64,000 nucleotides of DNA from Sternotherus odoratus. Its lineage: Eukaryota; Chordata; Testudines; Kinosternidae. Each line of letters starts with the position of its first letter. Position 1 is the stretch's first letter. The stretch spans positions 137,009,259 through 137,073,258 of the forward strand of contig JAVMKO010000003.1 in NCBI GenBank assembly GCA_032164245.1, given 5' to 3'. This document shows, piece after piece, positions 23,433 through 34,944 of the stretch. The notes under the pieces were generated by a model. The model saw only the letters and a list, made by a program, of their open reading frames with translations. It was not told the DNA's origin and made no database searches. A program made the translations under genes and the position numbers.

Positions 23433-23578
23433 TCAAGAATCAGAGAGGTAGCTGTGTTAGTCTGGAATAGCAGAGGTAACAAAGAGTCCTGTGGCACCTT
23501 AAAGACTAACTATAAAGTTTTGAAGCATAAGCTTTTGTGGGCTAATACCCACTTCGTCGGATGCAAGCTGTATTTTGA
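23433..23578 (-). mobile_element. PLE tail, reversed, 10-bp TSD
   Basis: ATTTTCATAC occurs at 23423-23432 and 23579-23588. The insert is a reversed PLE terminal segment (AGAGGTAGCTGTGTTAGTCT, GTGGCACCTTAAAGACTAAC, GCTAATACCCACTTCGTCGG). It lies 55 bp right of the Tigger-like element. Confidence 0.75.
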
Positions 23579-23588
23579 ATTTTCATAC

Positions 23589-24807
23589 AGTATTTTGAAC
23601 ACTGGTTGTTAGCCTGATCTTTTGCACCACTAATTGTCAATAAGATACAGCTGTTTAAGCTAAGGCATACAGTTTGAATGCCACGATAGAATATGGACTA
23701 TAAATGGTACACTTAGCATTCATTAGTCACACAGAAGACCTACATCAATGTCCAGGATACAAGATATATGAAAACATCACAAAAAATACTGAATGCGAAC
23801 AACATTACTCTGTATTGGTTACTGCTTTCCAAAACTCGGGTATCCTTAGTCAAAGTTGCTACCTAGCCTCAAAAGCCCCTTTTCACAACCTGTCCTGTAG
23901 ATGAGGTATTCTAGTTTCCATGACAGTTAACATGATCAAGGTTAAGAATATAAAATGTTGAACACCTAAATCCTTAATCCATTTTATCAACATGCCATTG
24001 GTTAGCCCTGCACAACACTTAGAATTCTATACTATCTCAACGTGCTTCCCTGTGTTATTTTTTGAAACAATGGAGCTCCGTTTCTTTTAGGAATAGGGTA
24101 GAATTCTTTTAAAATATTTTTCAAACTCCAAAGTCCAAGGAAAAAGTGTAATTGAATAGAATGGGGGGGGGGGGGAAGGCTCCCTGTAGTTCACCAGGTC
24201 CTATATTCTGTTAATGAGCACAGTTCTCTTCAAAGACGGCTAAGAGGTACGCACATCTGCATTCTACCCCAAAACAAAGGAAAAGAAAAGAGACCAAGAA
24301 TTTGAAAAGCATATTCTTGGGAAAGTTCCTAGGATCAGATAATTAGATTGAAGGAAAAATAGGAAATCTGATTTCTACACACCAACCAAACCACGCACCA
24401 AAATTTGCAAGGTTACAAGGAAGAAAGAAACTTTTCATTCCTAGTTGTCTGATTTATTTTCAGAAACTGGAAGTCAGATAGGCACTTATTCTTTTTTGTG
24501 AAATCAACCATCTGTGGTATCAGCAGTGATCAAAATAGGTATTTAAAAAAAAACAAAGATGATGCTGTGAATATTTTATCTTAGCAAATCGTGCACCTCA
24601 ACTGTGCTCTGATCAAGACCCCAAGAGTTGCCAAACCTATTCTTCCTCTGTCTTCCAGGGCCCAAAAGAAATTATTCAGCAGCGCATCATTTTATTGATC
24701 TCATCTGAAATTCCTATCAGGAAACCCCCCATGTCCATTCGGGTTTTATTGAAGGACCATGCTACTTTTGTCAGTCCAGCCGAATATTTCAAGATGTTAC
24801 CCTCAGT
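23589..24807. other. Unrecognised AT-rich DNA
   Basis: No gene recognised. A pure G run of about 14 bases lies at 24163-24176. Confidence 0.45.
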
Positions 24808-25071
24808 CAGGGGTGAAAGTAACTTAAATGACTTACTGATACACGGGGTAGACGGGGTCCTGGGCAAGGTGGGGGGGTGGCTCTTGAGCCCCGGAAGAGG
24901 CGGGGGGTTGGATAAAAGGGACAGAGCCTCAGGCCAAAATCCCCCAGCCAGCCCTTCAGGACTCGTTGGTCCGCGCCGCCCGGGGCTCTGGCCACTGCAG
25001 CCGGGAGATAATTTTGGCAGTGACAGCCAGGAGCCCCAGGCCTTTTAAATAGCTGCTGCAGCCCCGTATCG
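24808..25071 (+). mobile_element. hAT-like element, right part lost
   Basis: It begins CAGGGGTGAAAGTAACTTAA and matches the end of the element at 1086-1540 (GTGAAAGTA, then TGACTTAC near both ends). The interior has the same GC-rich and TTTAAATAGCTGCTGCAGCC features. The right inverted terminus is absent because PLE sequence starts at about 25072, suggesting truncation by or at that insertion. Confidence 0.6.
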
Positions 25072-25990
25072 CTCTGTCAAATATCACCTACCCAGAAGTC
25101 ACCTACTACAGGACAGGCCCAACAAGGAAAATAACAGAAAACCACTGGCCATCACATACAGCCCCCAGCTAAAACCCCTCCAGCACATTAGCAACGATCT
25201 ACAACCTATCCTGGAAAACAATCCCTCACTCTCATAGACCTTGGGAGACAGGCCAGTCCTCGCTTACAGACATCCCTCCCCAACCTGAAGCAAATACTCA
25301 CCACACCCAGAAACACTAACCCAGGAATCAATCCTTGTAACAAACCTCGTTGCCTACTCTGTCCCATATCTACTCCAGCGATACCAGAGGACCAAACCAC
25401 ATCCGTCACGCCATCAGGGACCCATTCACCTGCACATCTACAAATGTGATATATGCCATCATGTGCCAGCAATGCACCTCTGCCGTGTACATTGGCCAAA
25501 CCGGACAGTCTCTATGTACAAGAATAAATGGACACAAATCAAACACCAGGAATGGTAGCAAACAGAAGTCAGTAGGAGAACACTTCAATTTTCCTGGACA
25601 TTCTATAACAGATTTAAAAGAAGCCATACTGGAACAAAAACAGACTTCAAAGAGAAGATGCAGAACTAAAATTCATTTGCAAATTTAACACCATTAATTT
25701 GGGTTTGAATAGGGACTGGGAGTGGCTGGCTCACCACAAAAGCAACTTTGCCTCCCTGGAATTGACACCTTCTCATTAATTACTGGGCGTGGACTACATC
25801 CTCCCTGATTGAATTGGCCCTGTCAACACACGTTCTCCACTTGTGAGGTAACTCCCTCCTCTTCATGGGTCAGTATAATAATGCCTGCATCTGCATTTTC
25901 ACTCCATGCATCTGAAGAAGTGGGGCTTTTTAATCCATGAAAGCTTATGCCCAAATAAATCTGTTAGTCTTTAAGGTACCAGCAGACTGC
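25072..25990 (+). mobile_element. Penelope-like element, 5' truncated
   Basis: Sequence from TACCCAGAAGTCACCTACTA onward parallels the PLE at 52220, continuing through linker, nuclease and tail (AAATAAATCTGTTAGTCTTT, AAGGTACCAGCAGACTGCC). The tail differs from the 8018/21179/51654 type (GAAGAAGTGGGGCTTTTTAA instead of GATGAAGTGGGCTATAGCCC), so it is another subfamily. No TSD was recognised. Confidence 0.82.
25350..25688 (+). pseudogene. PLE GIY-YIG endonuclease remnant
   Basis: The 112-codon frame contains NVIYAIMCQQCTSAVYIGQT (residues 35-54), so both nuclease motifs are intact, but the conserved arginine pair reads LCTRINGHKSN, with one arginine changed to cysteine. The acidic residue is kept in KSVGEHF. 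The frame shifts after DLKEAILEQKQ, and the C-terminal helix is read in another frame. The linker with CNKPRCLLCPIS lies upstream in a different frame. Likely inactive. Confidence 0.8.
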
Positions 25991-26180
25991 CTAAGATTTT
26001 ATAATAATCTTTAAAGTACTCAAGATTTCTCTGTAAAAATCATGGACACATGGCAGTTCTTATTCAACATTACACTTACAAATAACTATTGTTATAATAA
26101 TCTCACTAATACCTAAGAAAAATTCACACAAAAATAATAAAAATCCTTACTACTTATGCATATTAACCTGTTCTAAAACA
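25991..26180. other. Unrecognised AT-rich spacer
   Basis: Short region between a PLE and a hAT element. Confidence 0.5.
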
Positions 26181-26837
26181 CTCTAGGCCAGTGGTTCCCA
26201 AAACTTTAACAACCTGTGAACCCCTTTCACTAAAATGTAAAGTCTCGTGAACCCTCTCCTAAAAATGAATATTTCCAGGAATTTTCTCCTTTACTGAATA
26301 TAAAATGATAAAAACAGTGATCTTGGAAATATAAAATTTGTTTGTATGACATGCTTATTACACATGATTAATTACAGTATTTTTATTACATTATGAAAAT
26401 AGCCACACTCTTCCAAGATCTCACTTCTGTAGCTTGTATCACTTTGAATAAGCCTGTTATAAGACAAGGCTCCTATGTTTCATCAAGGAGTACCAGATGT
26501 GAAACAGCATAAAGGTACTTAAAAAGCCAACTCAAAGAATTCCTCCTACACAAGCATTCAGGTCTTGAGCAGTCCGGGCGAACAATGCATATTACAACAA
26601 AGCTTAAACTTGTTTTTCATAATAATTTTAAAAACAACACTAGCTGCTTGTTTAATTTTAAAAACAGCAAAAAACATCCACCTCCCTTTCATTTTCTTAT
26701 GGAGTCTTGAAGTTGAAATCTCCTCAGTGTAATGGATATGCTTGCTTTGATCTGCTTAACTCTTGGAAGTCCAGGGGCTCCAGGCTGCTGGCCCTGTGCT
26801 GCCTGGGAGTTCCTAGGGACAGCTCTGTCCGCCATTA

Positions 26838-27785
26838 GGGACCTGCTGCTGCAAGACAAGCCCAAGAAAGAAAACAACAAAACACCACTGGCCATCACCT
26901 ACAGTCCCCTAGTTAAAGCCTCTCCAATGCATCATCAGTGATCTACAACCCATCCTGGACAACAATCTCTCACTTTCACAGGCCTTGGGAGGCAGGCCAG
27001 TCCTGGCCAACCTCAAGCATATTCTCACCAGCAACAGCACACTGTGCCATAATAACCCTAACTCAGGAACCAATCCATGCAATAAACCTCGATGCCAACT
27101 CTGCCCACATATCTACACCAGCAACACCATCACAGGACCTAACCAGATCAGCCACACTATCACTGGTTCATTCACCTTCACATCTACCAATGTAATATAT
27201 GCCATTATGTGCCAGCAATGTCCCTCTGCTATGTACATCAGCCAAACTGGACAGTCCCTACGAAAAAGGATAAATGGGCACAAATCAGACACCAGGAATG
27301 GCAATACACAAAAACCTGTAGGAGAACACTTCAACCTCCCTGTACACACAATTACAGATTTAAAAGTCACCATATTGCAGCAAAAAAACTTCAAGACCAG
27401 ACTGCAAAGAGACACTGCAGAGCTGCAATTCATTTGCAAATTTGAACGCTGGACTGAATAGAGATTATGAATGGCTAGCTTACTACAAGAACAGTTTCTC
27501 TTCTTTCCCTGTTCACACCTCCAGTTCAGCTGCTAGAGGAATACCTCACCCTCCCTGATTAGAGATAACAAGCTGGACCAGCCTCATTGGACTAACCCTG
27601 TTATCTCTAACCTGGTTCTTGTCTACCTATTTATACCCGCCCCTCGATACTTCCACTGCATGCATCCGACCAAGTGGGTATTAGCCCACGAAAGCTCATG
27701 CTTCAATACTTTAGTTAGTCTTTAAAGTGCCCCAGGACCCTTTGCCACTTCTGCAATTCCAGACTAACACGGCTACCTCTCTGAT
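26838..27785 (+). mobile_element. Penelope-like element nested in a hAT element
   Basis: It starts near CTGCTGCTGCAAGACAAGCC (compare CCTACTACAGGACAGGCCCA at 52243) and ends with CACGAAAGCTCATGCTTCAA, TTCCAGACTAACACGGCTAC and CTCTCTGATA. It holds the linker, nuclease and 3' tail but no reverse transcriptase. It is younger than the hAT copy it interrupts. Confidence 0.82.
26985..27461 (+). pseudogene. PLE linker and GIY-YIG endonuclease
   Basis: At 158 codons this is the longest nuclease frame in the window. Residues 32-43 (PCNKPRCQLCPHI region) form the cysteine-rich, zinc-finger-like linker that precedes the nuclease. NVIYAIMCQQCPSAMYISQT follows at 69-88, with YIG changed to YIS. SLRKRINGHKSD (91-102) keeps the arginines and PVGEHF (E114) keeps the acidic residue. 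The frame is open to the natural C-terminus apart from an early stop after ERWTE. The upstream reverse-transcriptase domain is missing. Loss of the YIG glycine probably inactivates it. Confidence 0.82.
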
Positions 27786-27938
27786 ACATGGGGGTTGTGA
27801 GTATATGCCTCCTAGCTAGCTAGTAAGTCTGCTGTGAAAAGTGTGTTTTTAATTTATAAGGGAGGAGGGTTGCACTTAGAGGCTTACAGTATGAAAGGAG
27901 TCACCACCACAAAAAGGTTGGGAACCACTGCACTAGGC

Positions 27939-29888
27939 CAAGATACAAAGGGCCAGTGCTTCGGACTCAGTGACTCCATTCGAGTGCAAACACAAGAACA
28001 CTTGCGGAGATGCATCCTTAGAAAACCAGTTTTAGCTTAACAACTCTGAAGGGAGGGAGGGAAAGTGAGGAGAGAGTGAGAGAGAAGAGGCAGCAGCTGT
28101 GGAAAACTACCCAGAAGATAGACAAAAGGAAGCCAGGTGGGTTTAAATAGTGAGTCACACAGGAAGCCACACAGGCTATGGGAGGAAGGAGGCAGACAGG
28201 AAGAGGAAGCATGGGACAGGAAAAAGAAAGATCAGAGAAGTTGGAAAGGGGTTCCATGAGGCAGAGAGACTAGCTAGCATGCAACAGCCTGCATGAGGAG
28301 CAGGCACCCTGCCTGCCTGCTTTCCTCAACTCAGACAGTTCCCCAAGGGCTCACAAAGATGAGAGAGAAATTGTGGTTTCAGATGTTTACTGTTTTGATG
28401 TCTAGTGTACTCTGCTGTGTTTTACATGATTAATTATAAAAGAACATAAAGGGGTGGGTGGGTGTGGACTGCTTCATTCACCACAACTACTGCATGCCCC
28501 TGAGAGAGTTACATTGTAAACCCAGAGATTCACATCTTTGGGGTGGAGTTCTGAGAGAGAGAGTGTGTTTCAGTAACTAAGGTATCTTAAGGAGTCACTG
28601 CTGGTCCTAGGACAGGTGGACTGAGGAGCCCCATTTCCAAGAAAGTATAACTGGAAGAATCAGCGCCCAGGAAACATACCAGAAAGGCCAAGGGAGGAAC
28701 CAGTGCTACAGCCTGTTGAGGCGCTAGAAACTTGAAATACCCGAGGGATGTAGAGCAATAGAGGCTTGGATTCCCCACTCAGAGTGCTAGTGGGTGGCCA
28801 GGAAGGGGCACTCACTAGAATCTGCAATGGGAGATTATCACAGACAGGGTGTAGCTGGAGCATGCTGAGCTCCAGCTGGCCCGTAGATGGTTCTTTGGGG
28901 TCCAGTCTGCCATTGTAAAACCAGAGCAGCCCCCATGTTGCTCTAATCTATACCCGAACAGGGACTCATACAAATTTGGGTCCAGGATCGAGAAGCTGCA
29001 GCTGATTTCCTTACGCTCCCTCCTCAACTGTGCCCAGGGAAGCTGAGCATCTAGCCGTACCTGTACAATAATCTGCATACAATTATTCTCCAAAATATTA
29101 ATACAAGGGCCCCCTCTGCTGGTAACAATGTTGCATAATAAGTAAAGCAAAGCAAATGCTCCATAATAAAAACTTGAAACAACATGGCTACCTCCTGAAC
29201 ATCACACTCTCAGACTCAGTTTAAAACTCAAATAAAATGGGGGATGGGGGGAAACCACTGCATGCCCCTGTGGAAAAGATACTTCACAAAAATATTACTG
29301 ATCAATGATTTATGTAAGTAATTGCTAGACTGTCAGAGAAAAGGCTTAGCTGTTTAAAAATGTGTTATTTTTAGATGTGTTGAGAGCAACAGAACTGGGG
29401 GTAAATTATAACACATTTATCCTTAAAAATAAAGATGAAATATAACTGTGGAAGTGATAGCTGTTGAGCGTACAAAGCTTCAACCTAAACCATGTGCTGC
29501 GTAAGACCTTGCCTATGGCAGATGCACTGTCTGGGCTTATTTACCAGAAGCTGAGAGTAGCAGACAACAGTATTTTCCTTCCACGGGCATTTTCTTTCCA
29601 ATTATGTCTAAATCTCAACCTTGCCAGTAAACCATCATACAAATTTGACAAGTTGCTTTTTATATCTTGCTTAAAATGTACAACTCTGCTCTCACATAAA
29701 ATAATTGTGAAACCAATTGGCTGGTCTGATTTGCTTTATGCCAATTTTGTCCTACTAATTGGAAGTAGTCACTCAGCCTGCCAAAAGCCCAAATGTGAGT
29801 CACAATTTGTGAAAAACATCCAAACAGACACATAAAAGGATTATCAAACAAGAAACTTAAAATCAAGCAGAACTCATTCATTCATTCA
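27939..29888. other. Unrecognised DNA with a purine-rich tract
   Basis: No gene. 28045-28260 is strongly purine-rich (GGAGGGAGGGAAAGTGAGGA, GAGAGAGAGAAGAGGC and similar) and may be a decayed simple repeat. The rest shows no recognised repeat. Confidence 0.45.
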
Positions 29889-30662
29889 GGCCCTGATTCA
29901 GCAAAGCACCTAAGCACTTGCTTAGCTTTAACTAAGGGCTTGGCTACAGTTGCAGCTGTAGAGCGCTTTGGGTTAAACCCGCCTTCGGAGAGCGCTCCAG
30001 GGAAAGCGCTCCAGTGTGTCCACACTGACAGCCGCAACTGCACTGGCATGGCCACATTTGCGGCACTTGCAGTGGCATTGGGAGAGGTGCATTATGGACA
30101 GCTATCCCAGCATTCAACTGGCTGCAACATGCTTTTCAAACTCGGGGGGGTTGGGTGGACTGTGTTCTGTGTATGTTGGGGGAGACAGAGAGCAGATTTT
30201 TGGAGTGCTGAGAGTGTGTCAGCACACTGTCTTGTAAATTCTGTCTCCCGTAGCCCACTTGCTTCTCACTCAGTAAACATTTGCTTTTTGATTTGCCCAG
30301 TTGCAGATAAGCTCTGAACAGGTACTTCTGCATTCCTCCAGCCCAGGTCAAAACAAAGGAAAAAGAGGCCATTTGACTTACGGAGATTAGAGGGTGTTCC
30401 CTGAGGTCACTCAAAGTGCAGTATTGTTACTACCTGTTTACACTGGAGCTGCAGCGTATCATCCAATACACAACAGCTGTTAATCCTCTTGCAAGGAGGA
30501 GTACCAGGAGTGCTCCAGCCAGGCAGTTAGAGCGCTCTATGTGCCTTGCCACTGTGGACAGGTAGTAAGGAACAGTGCTCTGGGAGGCTTTATTGAGGTA
30601 TAAAGTGCCAGTGTAGCCAAGCCCTCAGAATATGATCAAGTGCTTTGCAGAATCAGGCTTGG
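29889..30662. repeat. Palindromic foldback repeat, split by a MITE
   Basis: The left arm GGCCCTGATTCAGCAAAGCA (29889-29908) and the right arm AGTGCTTTGCAGAATCAGGC (30639-30658) are reverse complements with few mismatches. The element at 29935-30625 sits between them, so the original foldback repeat was only about 80 bp. Other half-copies of this family occur near 53411-53480 and 57105-57175. Confidence 0.65.
29935..30625 (+). mobile_element. TIR MITE (AGGGCTTGGCTACA family)
   Basis: The left end AGGGCTTGGCTACAG and right end (reverse complement AGGGCTTGGCTACACTGGCA) form a clear inverted terminus. The interior has repeated AGCGCT boxes. The stretch GGTGCATTATGGACAGCTAT recurs, reversed, in the related element at 34945-35609. 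No transposase and no convincing target duplication were found, so the superfamily (hAT or other) is unassigned. Confidence 0.72.
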
Positions 30663-32389
30663 AGTAACCGCTTATAACCACAGCTCTGAGATTCTGGCAT
30701 GCAGTAACTTTGATTCTAAGAAAAGTGATGTACTACAAAACGAAGAACATTTGTGAACTCCAGGCCAAATCCTGCAGTCTATATTTAGACAAAACTTCCT
30801 CTGAAGTCAGTGGACCAGCATTAACCCAGACCATTACTGGAGTCATTACACCACGGATGAGTTCAGCACCTTCACAGCCTCGTTTAAATAATGCATATTC
30901 CTTCCCATACTACAGAATTAACCCATTCCATCTAGCTTCATCACATTATCTAGTAAAATTATTACAAAATGATCTGCAATAAATAAAAATACATCTCCGG
31001 TTCATCAAGCTGTATACTTGCTGCTTACAAACAGTAGCTCTAAATACTCTGCACCATAAACAAACTGTTTTAATTCACATTTGAAGAGGTGCATAAGCAT
31101 GATGAGAGCTGTACTTTGTTAATCCCAATTTCCCTGCTCCAACTTTTTTTAAAGTTAAATGTCAAATTAACATAAATGTGCTTTTGTTTATTTTTGCAAC
31201 ATACTCAATTACTAATTCATTAGAACACAAACAGATTATATTCCACTACTCTAAAAATGTGATTTAGATTTAACTCTCTGACGACTATAAAGGGATCTCT
31301 AGTAGCAGCTGAGGAATTTATCATCATTCTTCATTATGGTATGGTCAAGATTTTTTTAACAGCAATTTTGATTTTACTATATGTTGCTCCACTTTACAAT
31401 ACACTTAAAATCGTTATTAGCCAGTTCAATAATTCAGTTTTAATTTCGCATAATCTACATTAGCAGAGAGTCAAGAAAAGCTAATTTAAAGTAGTCTATC
31501 CAGCAAACGGCTGTTCAATGAGTCTACAGATACTCCTGCTGAAATCCATGAGTGTTTAGCTGTAGACTTCAGTGGGAGCCAGACAGCTTCAGATGGGTTC
31601 AACGCTGACCGAGCTCTGCTCCCTTTGAAGTCCATGAGAGTTTTGCCATTGACTTGAACAGGAGTAGAGTTAGGCCAACGCCGAGCACTTTCGAAATTCT
31701 TATTACATATGTCTACCATAGAGATATGGTATCTTTAGCATGAGGTCCACAATGGACTTCCTAGTTGTCCTTTGTTCTTCTCCCCTCCCTGGTTACAGGT
31801 AGCTCTCCTTGGGGATAACTTGTTAAATGTTTTCATCCATCCTAGAGATGTGGCCAAAGAGCATGCAATGTTCCTTGGGAAAATAGTGAGCAATTGGAGG
31901 AAGGCCACAGGTCTGCAAGGTCCAGTACCCCAACTGATTAACAAGATATTCATATTACTCTACAGCATTAAATTGTGATTAAGGTATATTTTTGAAGTAA
32001 AGTTTATTCCTGAGAAGTAGCAACTGCTTCTGAAATAAGTATGATGCATATTGAAATCTGTTTTGACTGTATTATTTAATCATCATTATCCTCGGTATGT
32101 CGGGAATGCTTTGTCCAAGAGGCGGGTTTTACAACAAAACCTGTAAGTGGTCATATGCTGGATTAGTCTGGTCTCCTCTGGCAGTTTGTTCCACAGCTGA
32201 ACCCTTTGACTGAAAATATTTCACCTCCAGCTCTTCTCACTGGCTTCCTTTGTGGCTTTGTACTGTTCCAGAGGAACACATATCCAGGAGGGTCAAAAAT
32301 AGAGAAATGGTCCCTGGTGTAGCTTTAATATTTAATGAGGGAAATGCAACCTAGATGGAGCTACTATAAGGTGGGTGCATAACTGATTG
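30663..32389. other. Unrecognised DNA, some old repeat fragments
   Basis: No gene. 31600-31680 contains GAAGTCCATGAGAGTTTTGC and CATTGACTTGAACAGGAGTA, the dispersed foldback-core motif. 32090-32330 looks like a degraded LINE 3' region, but no family could be named. Confidence 0.4.
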
Positions 32390-32394
32390 GAACA

Positions 32395-33391
32395 TCATTC
32401 CAGAGAGTAGTTATCAGTGATTCACAATCAAATTGGAAGGGCATATTGAATGGGGTCCCACAGGGATCAGTTCTGGGTCCAGTTCTGTTTAATGATTTAG
32501 ATAATGGCCTAGAGAATACACTTAAAGTTTGCAGACAATACCAAGCTGGGAGGGGTTACACAAGTGCTTTGGGGGATAGGATTAGAATTCAAAATGATCT
32601 GGACAACCTGGAGAAACAGGCCGAAGTAAATAGGATGAAATTCAATAAGGACAAATGAGAAGTACTCCACTTAGGAAGGAACAATCAGTTGCGCACACAC
32701 ACAAAATGGGAAATGTCTACCTAAAAAAGGAGTACTGCAGAAAGGGATCTAGAGGTCATAGTGAATCACAAGCTAACTATGAGTCAACAGTGTAACATTG
32801 TTATAAAAAAGTAATCATTGTGGGATGTATTAGCGGAAGACAACAATTCTTCCTCTCTACTTCACGCTCATTAGGCCTCAACTGGAGTACTGTGTCCAGT
32901 TCTGGGTGCCACATTTCAGGAAAGATGTGGACAAATTGGAGAAAATCCAGAGAAGAGCAACAGAAATTATTAAAAATCTAGAAAAAATAGCCAATCAAGG
33001 AAGATCGAAAAAACTGGGTTTGTTTAGTCCGGAGAAGAGAAGACCAAGAGGGGACATGATAAGTTTTCAAGTTCATAAAAGGTTGTTACAAGGAGGAGGA
33101 AGAAAAATTGCTCTCCTTAGCCTCTGAGGATAGGACAAGAAGCAATGTGCTTAAATTATAGCGAAGGCAGTTTAGGCTGGACATTAGGAAAAGCTTCCCA
33201 ACTGTCAGGGTGGTTAAGCACTGGAATAAATTCCCTAGGCAGTGGAATCTTCATCACTGTATGAGATTTTTAAGAGCAGGTTAAACAAACACTTGTCAGG
33301 GATGGTCTAGATAATACTTAGACCTGCCATGACTATAGGGGACCGGACTGGATGACCTCTTGAGGTTCCTTCCAGCCCTATGATTCTAGAT
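32395..33391 (+). pseudogene. CR1 LINE ORF2 remnant and 3' end
   Basis: Plus-strand CR1 fragment. GVPQGSVLGPVLFN (about 32449-32490) corresponds to the reverse-transcriptase motif that reads GVPQGSVLGPILFN in the better copy at 37158-38684. It is followed in a shifted frame by KFADNTKLGG, in which the catalytic FADD has become FADN. Later blocks EKIQRRATEII and KKLGLFSPEKRRPRGDMI match the C-terminal half. The 3' end GATGACCTCTTGAGGTTCCT, then TCCAGCCCTATGATTCTAGA, is the usual CR1 terminus with one ATTCTA-type unit. Frameshifts and substitutions make it non-functional. Confidence 0.85.
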
Positions 33392-33853
33392 GGTGCTGAA
33401 ACACTGCTGCTTTGAATAATTGGTATCATGTCTTATAACTGAGATCAGAAGCAGAGAATCAAAAAACAGTTTTTGCTGTCGGTTTTAGACAGAAACATGC
33501 TTCACTAGCTAGAGCCCCTGCAATGCATACACATCCAGTCCCATATACCATGAGTTATAATGATCCAGTATGAATGTGACAAATGTAGGAATCACCATGA
33601 CTTAATTCCTCTCCAGGTGGGAGGCTAGGAAGTTTCCTAGCAAGCGGCACAGGTAATAAAGCATGTTGTGTTACTGAGGCACATAATGGTTTAGGCTTAG
33701 TGATAAATCAAACAGGACCATGAGGCTTTGCATCACTTTGGTGGATAGGACTGAATGCCAGTTGTTCTTTATCCAAGAGCTGATCTTTCCTAGGCACTGT
33801 GGCATTCTTCTGATAGCACTGAATGCAACTGTGGAAAATTAGATATACAGATG
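33392..33853. other. Unrecognised DNA
   Basis: Nothing assignable between the CR1 end and the solo LTR. Confidence 0.45.
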
Positions 33854-33858
33854 GGCAT

Positions 33859-34568
33859 TGTAGCGGGGTGACCACCCGCTCCCTGCCTCTTAGAGCTGGG
33901 ATAGCCGAGGGAAGGGGTTGTGGCCAGGAGCTAGCAAACTCCCAGGCTTGATTAGGGAGTAGGCACAGCTGGGAAGCCAAGCCCCAAACACTGGCAGGCC
34001 TGATAAGAAAGCTGTGAGGCAGACAGAGTTAGTCAGTCTCCTCTGTCTCCAGAGGAAGACAGGCCTAGCTGCAGGGAGGCCTTAAACAGGGCACCTAGAC
34101 TGGTGCAGGGCTGGGGCCAAGCGGTAGGAGCTGGTGGAAGCTCCAGCCTGGGAGCCCCAGGCTGCTGGGCCTAGTAGAAGGCCCAACCCAGGGGTACTGG
34201 GGTTGCAGGGGGCAGCCCAGGGCTAGAACTAGAAGCAGCAGGCCAAACCCCCTTGCTGGTAATGAGCGGCCATGATACTGCAGTCGGCCTCAGTGAGCGG
34301 AGGCAAGTGGTGACTGGCAGTGGCAAAGTCTGAGGCAAGGTGGGGATAGTGGGTGGAGGGTTCCCAGGGGAGGGGGGACCCTAAGACTTGAGGGGGATTC
34401 TGCAGGGGTGCAGCACCCTCAACTAGAGGGCACCGGGGTCCGGGAGGGACACGGGGCCAGGTAGTAGGAGCGGACATAGGCCGGCAGAGGGCGCTCCGGA
34501 GGCTGGAGAGCTGATCCCCCAGACGACCAGCAGGAGGCGCCACCGGGGTGAGTGCCCGCCCGCTTACA
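33859..34568 (+). mobile_element. Solo LTR-like element, 5-bp TSD (family A)
   Basis: The 710-bp segment starts TGTAGCGGGGTGACC and ends CCCGCTTACA (TGT...ACA) and is flanked by GGCAT at 33854-33858 and 34569-34573. It is GC-rich with AGAGGGCGCTCC and GACCAGCAGGAGGCGCCACC near the right end. A related copy lies at 54547-55365 with the same start and the same AGGAGGGCGCTCC and CAGCAGGAGGC blocks. No internal retroviral genes are adjacent, so if it is an LTR it is a recombined solo copy. Orientation follows the terminal similarity only. Confidence 0.65.
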
Positions 34569-34573
34569 GGCAT

Positions 34574-34944
34574 TCATGGGCATAATGTTGGCAGTGGTGC
34601 ATAGTGTCTTGCTTTTCCAAATAGCCTCAAGCAGACATTAAGAGGAGGGAAGAAAGGACAGATCCTTGTGGATTTCCAAAACGGGGTGCTCTTGCAAAGG
34701 AGGTTTTACTTCTCTTGGTACTGTTTGAAGAGGAATGATTGGAGCCTCTTTAGTGTTGTGCTGCCTATTCCAGCTATAATCATGCAAGAGTGTCAGTAAC
34801 ACCCTGATCAACTGTGTCAAAAGCAGCAGAAAGACTGAGTAGGATTAGCATTGATATGTGGACTTTGTCCATTGTCATGCAGAAGCAAGCTTTTAGTGGC
34901 ACTTAGACTGCCTCCCTGCTATTCCCCAGCATGAAGTCTGATTC
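34574..34944. other. Unrecognised DNA
   Basis: No gene or repeat identified. Confidence 0.45.

Larger units (their letters stand above)
26189..27930 (+). mobile_element. hAT element carrying an internal PLE insertion
   Basis: It starts CAGTGGTTCCCAAAACTTT and ends AAGGTTGGGAACCACTG, a classic hAT inverted terminus. The flanks are CTCTAGGC (26181-26188) and CACTAGGC (27931-27938), matching at 7 of 8 bases. The two arms (26189-26837 and 27786-27930) are separated by a PLE in the same orientation. The arms show no transposase. Confidence 0.82.

Noticed and set aside
29464..29835. 123-codon plus-strand open frame
   Set aside because: Its composition is mildly protein-like, but no motif, splice context or conservation evidence was visible, so it is left unannotated.
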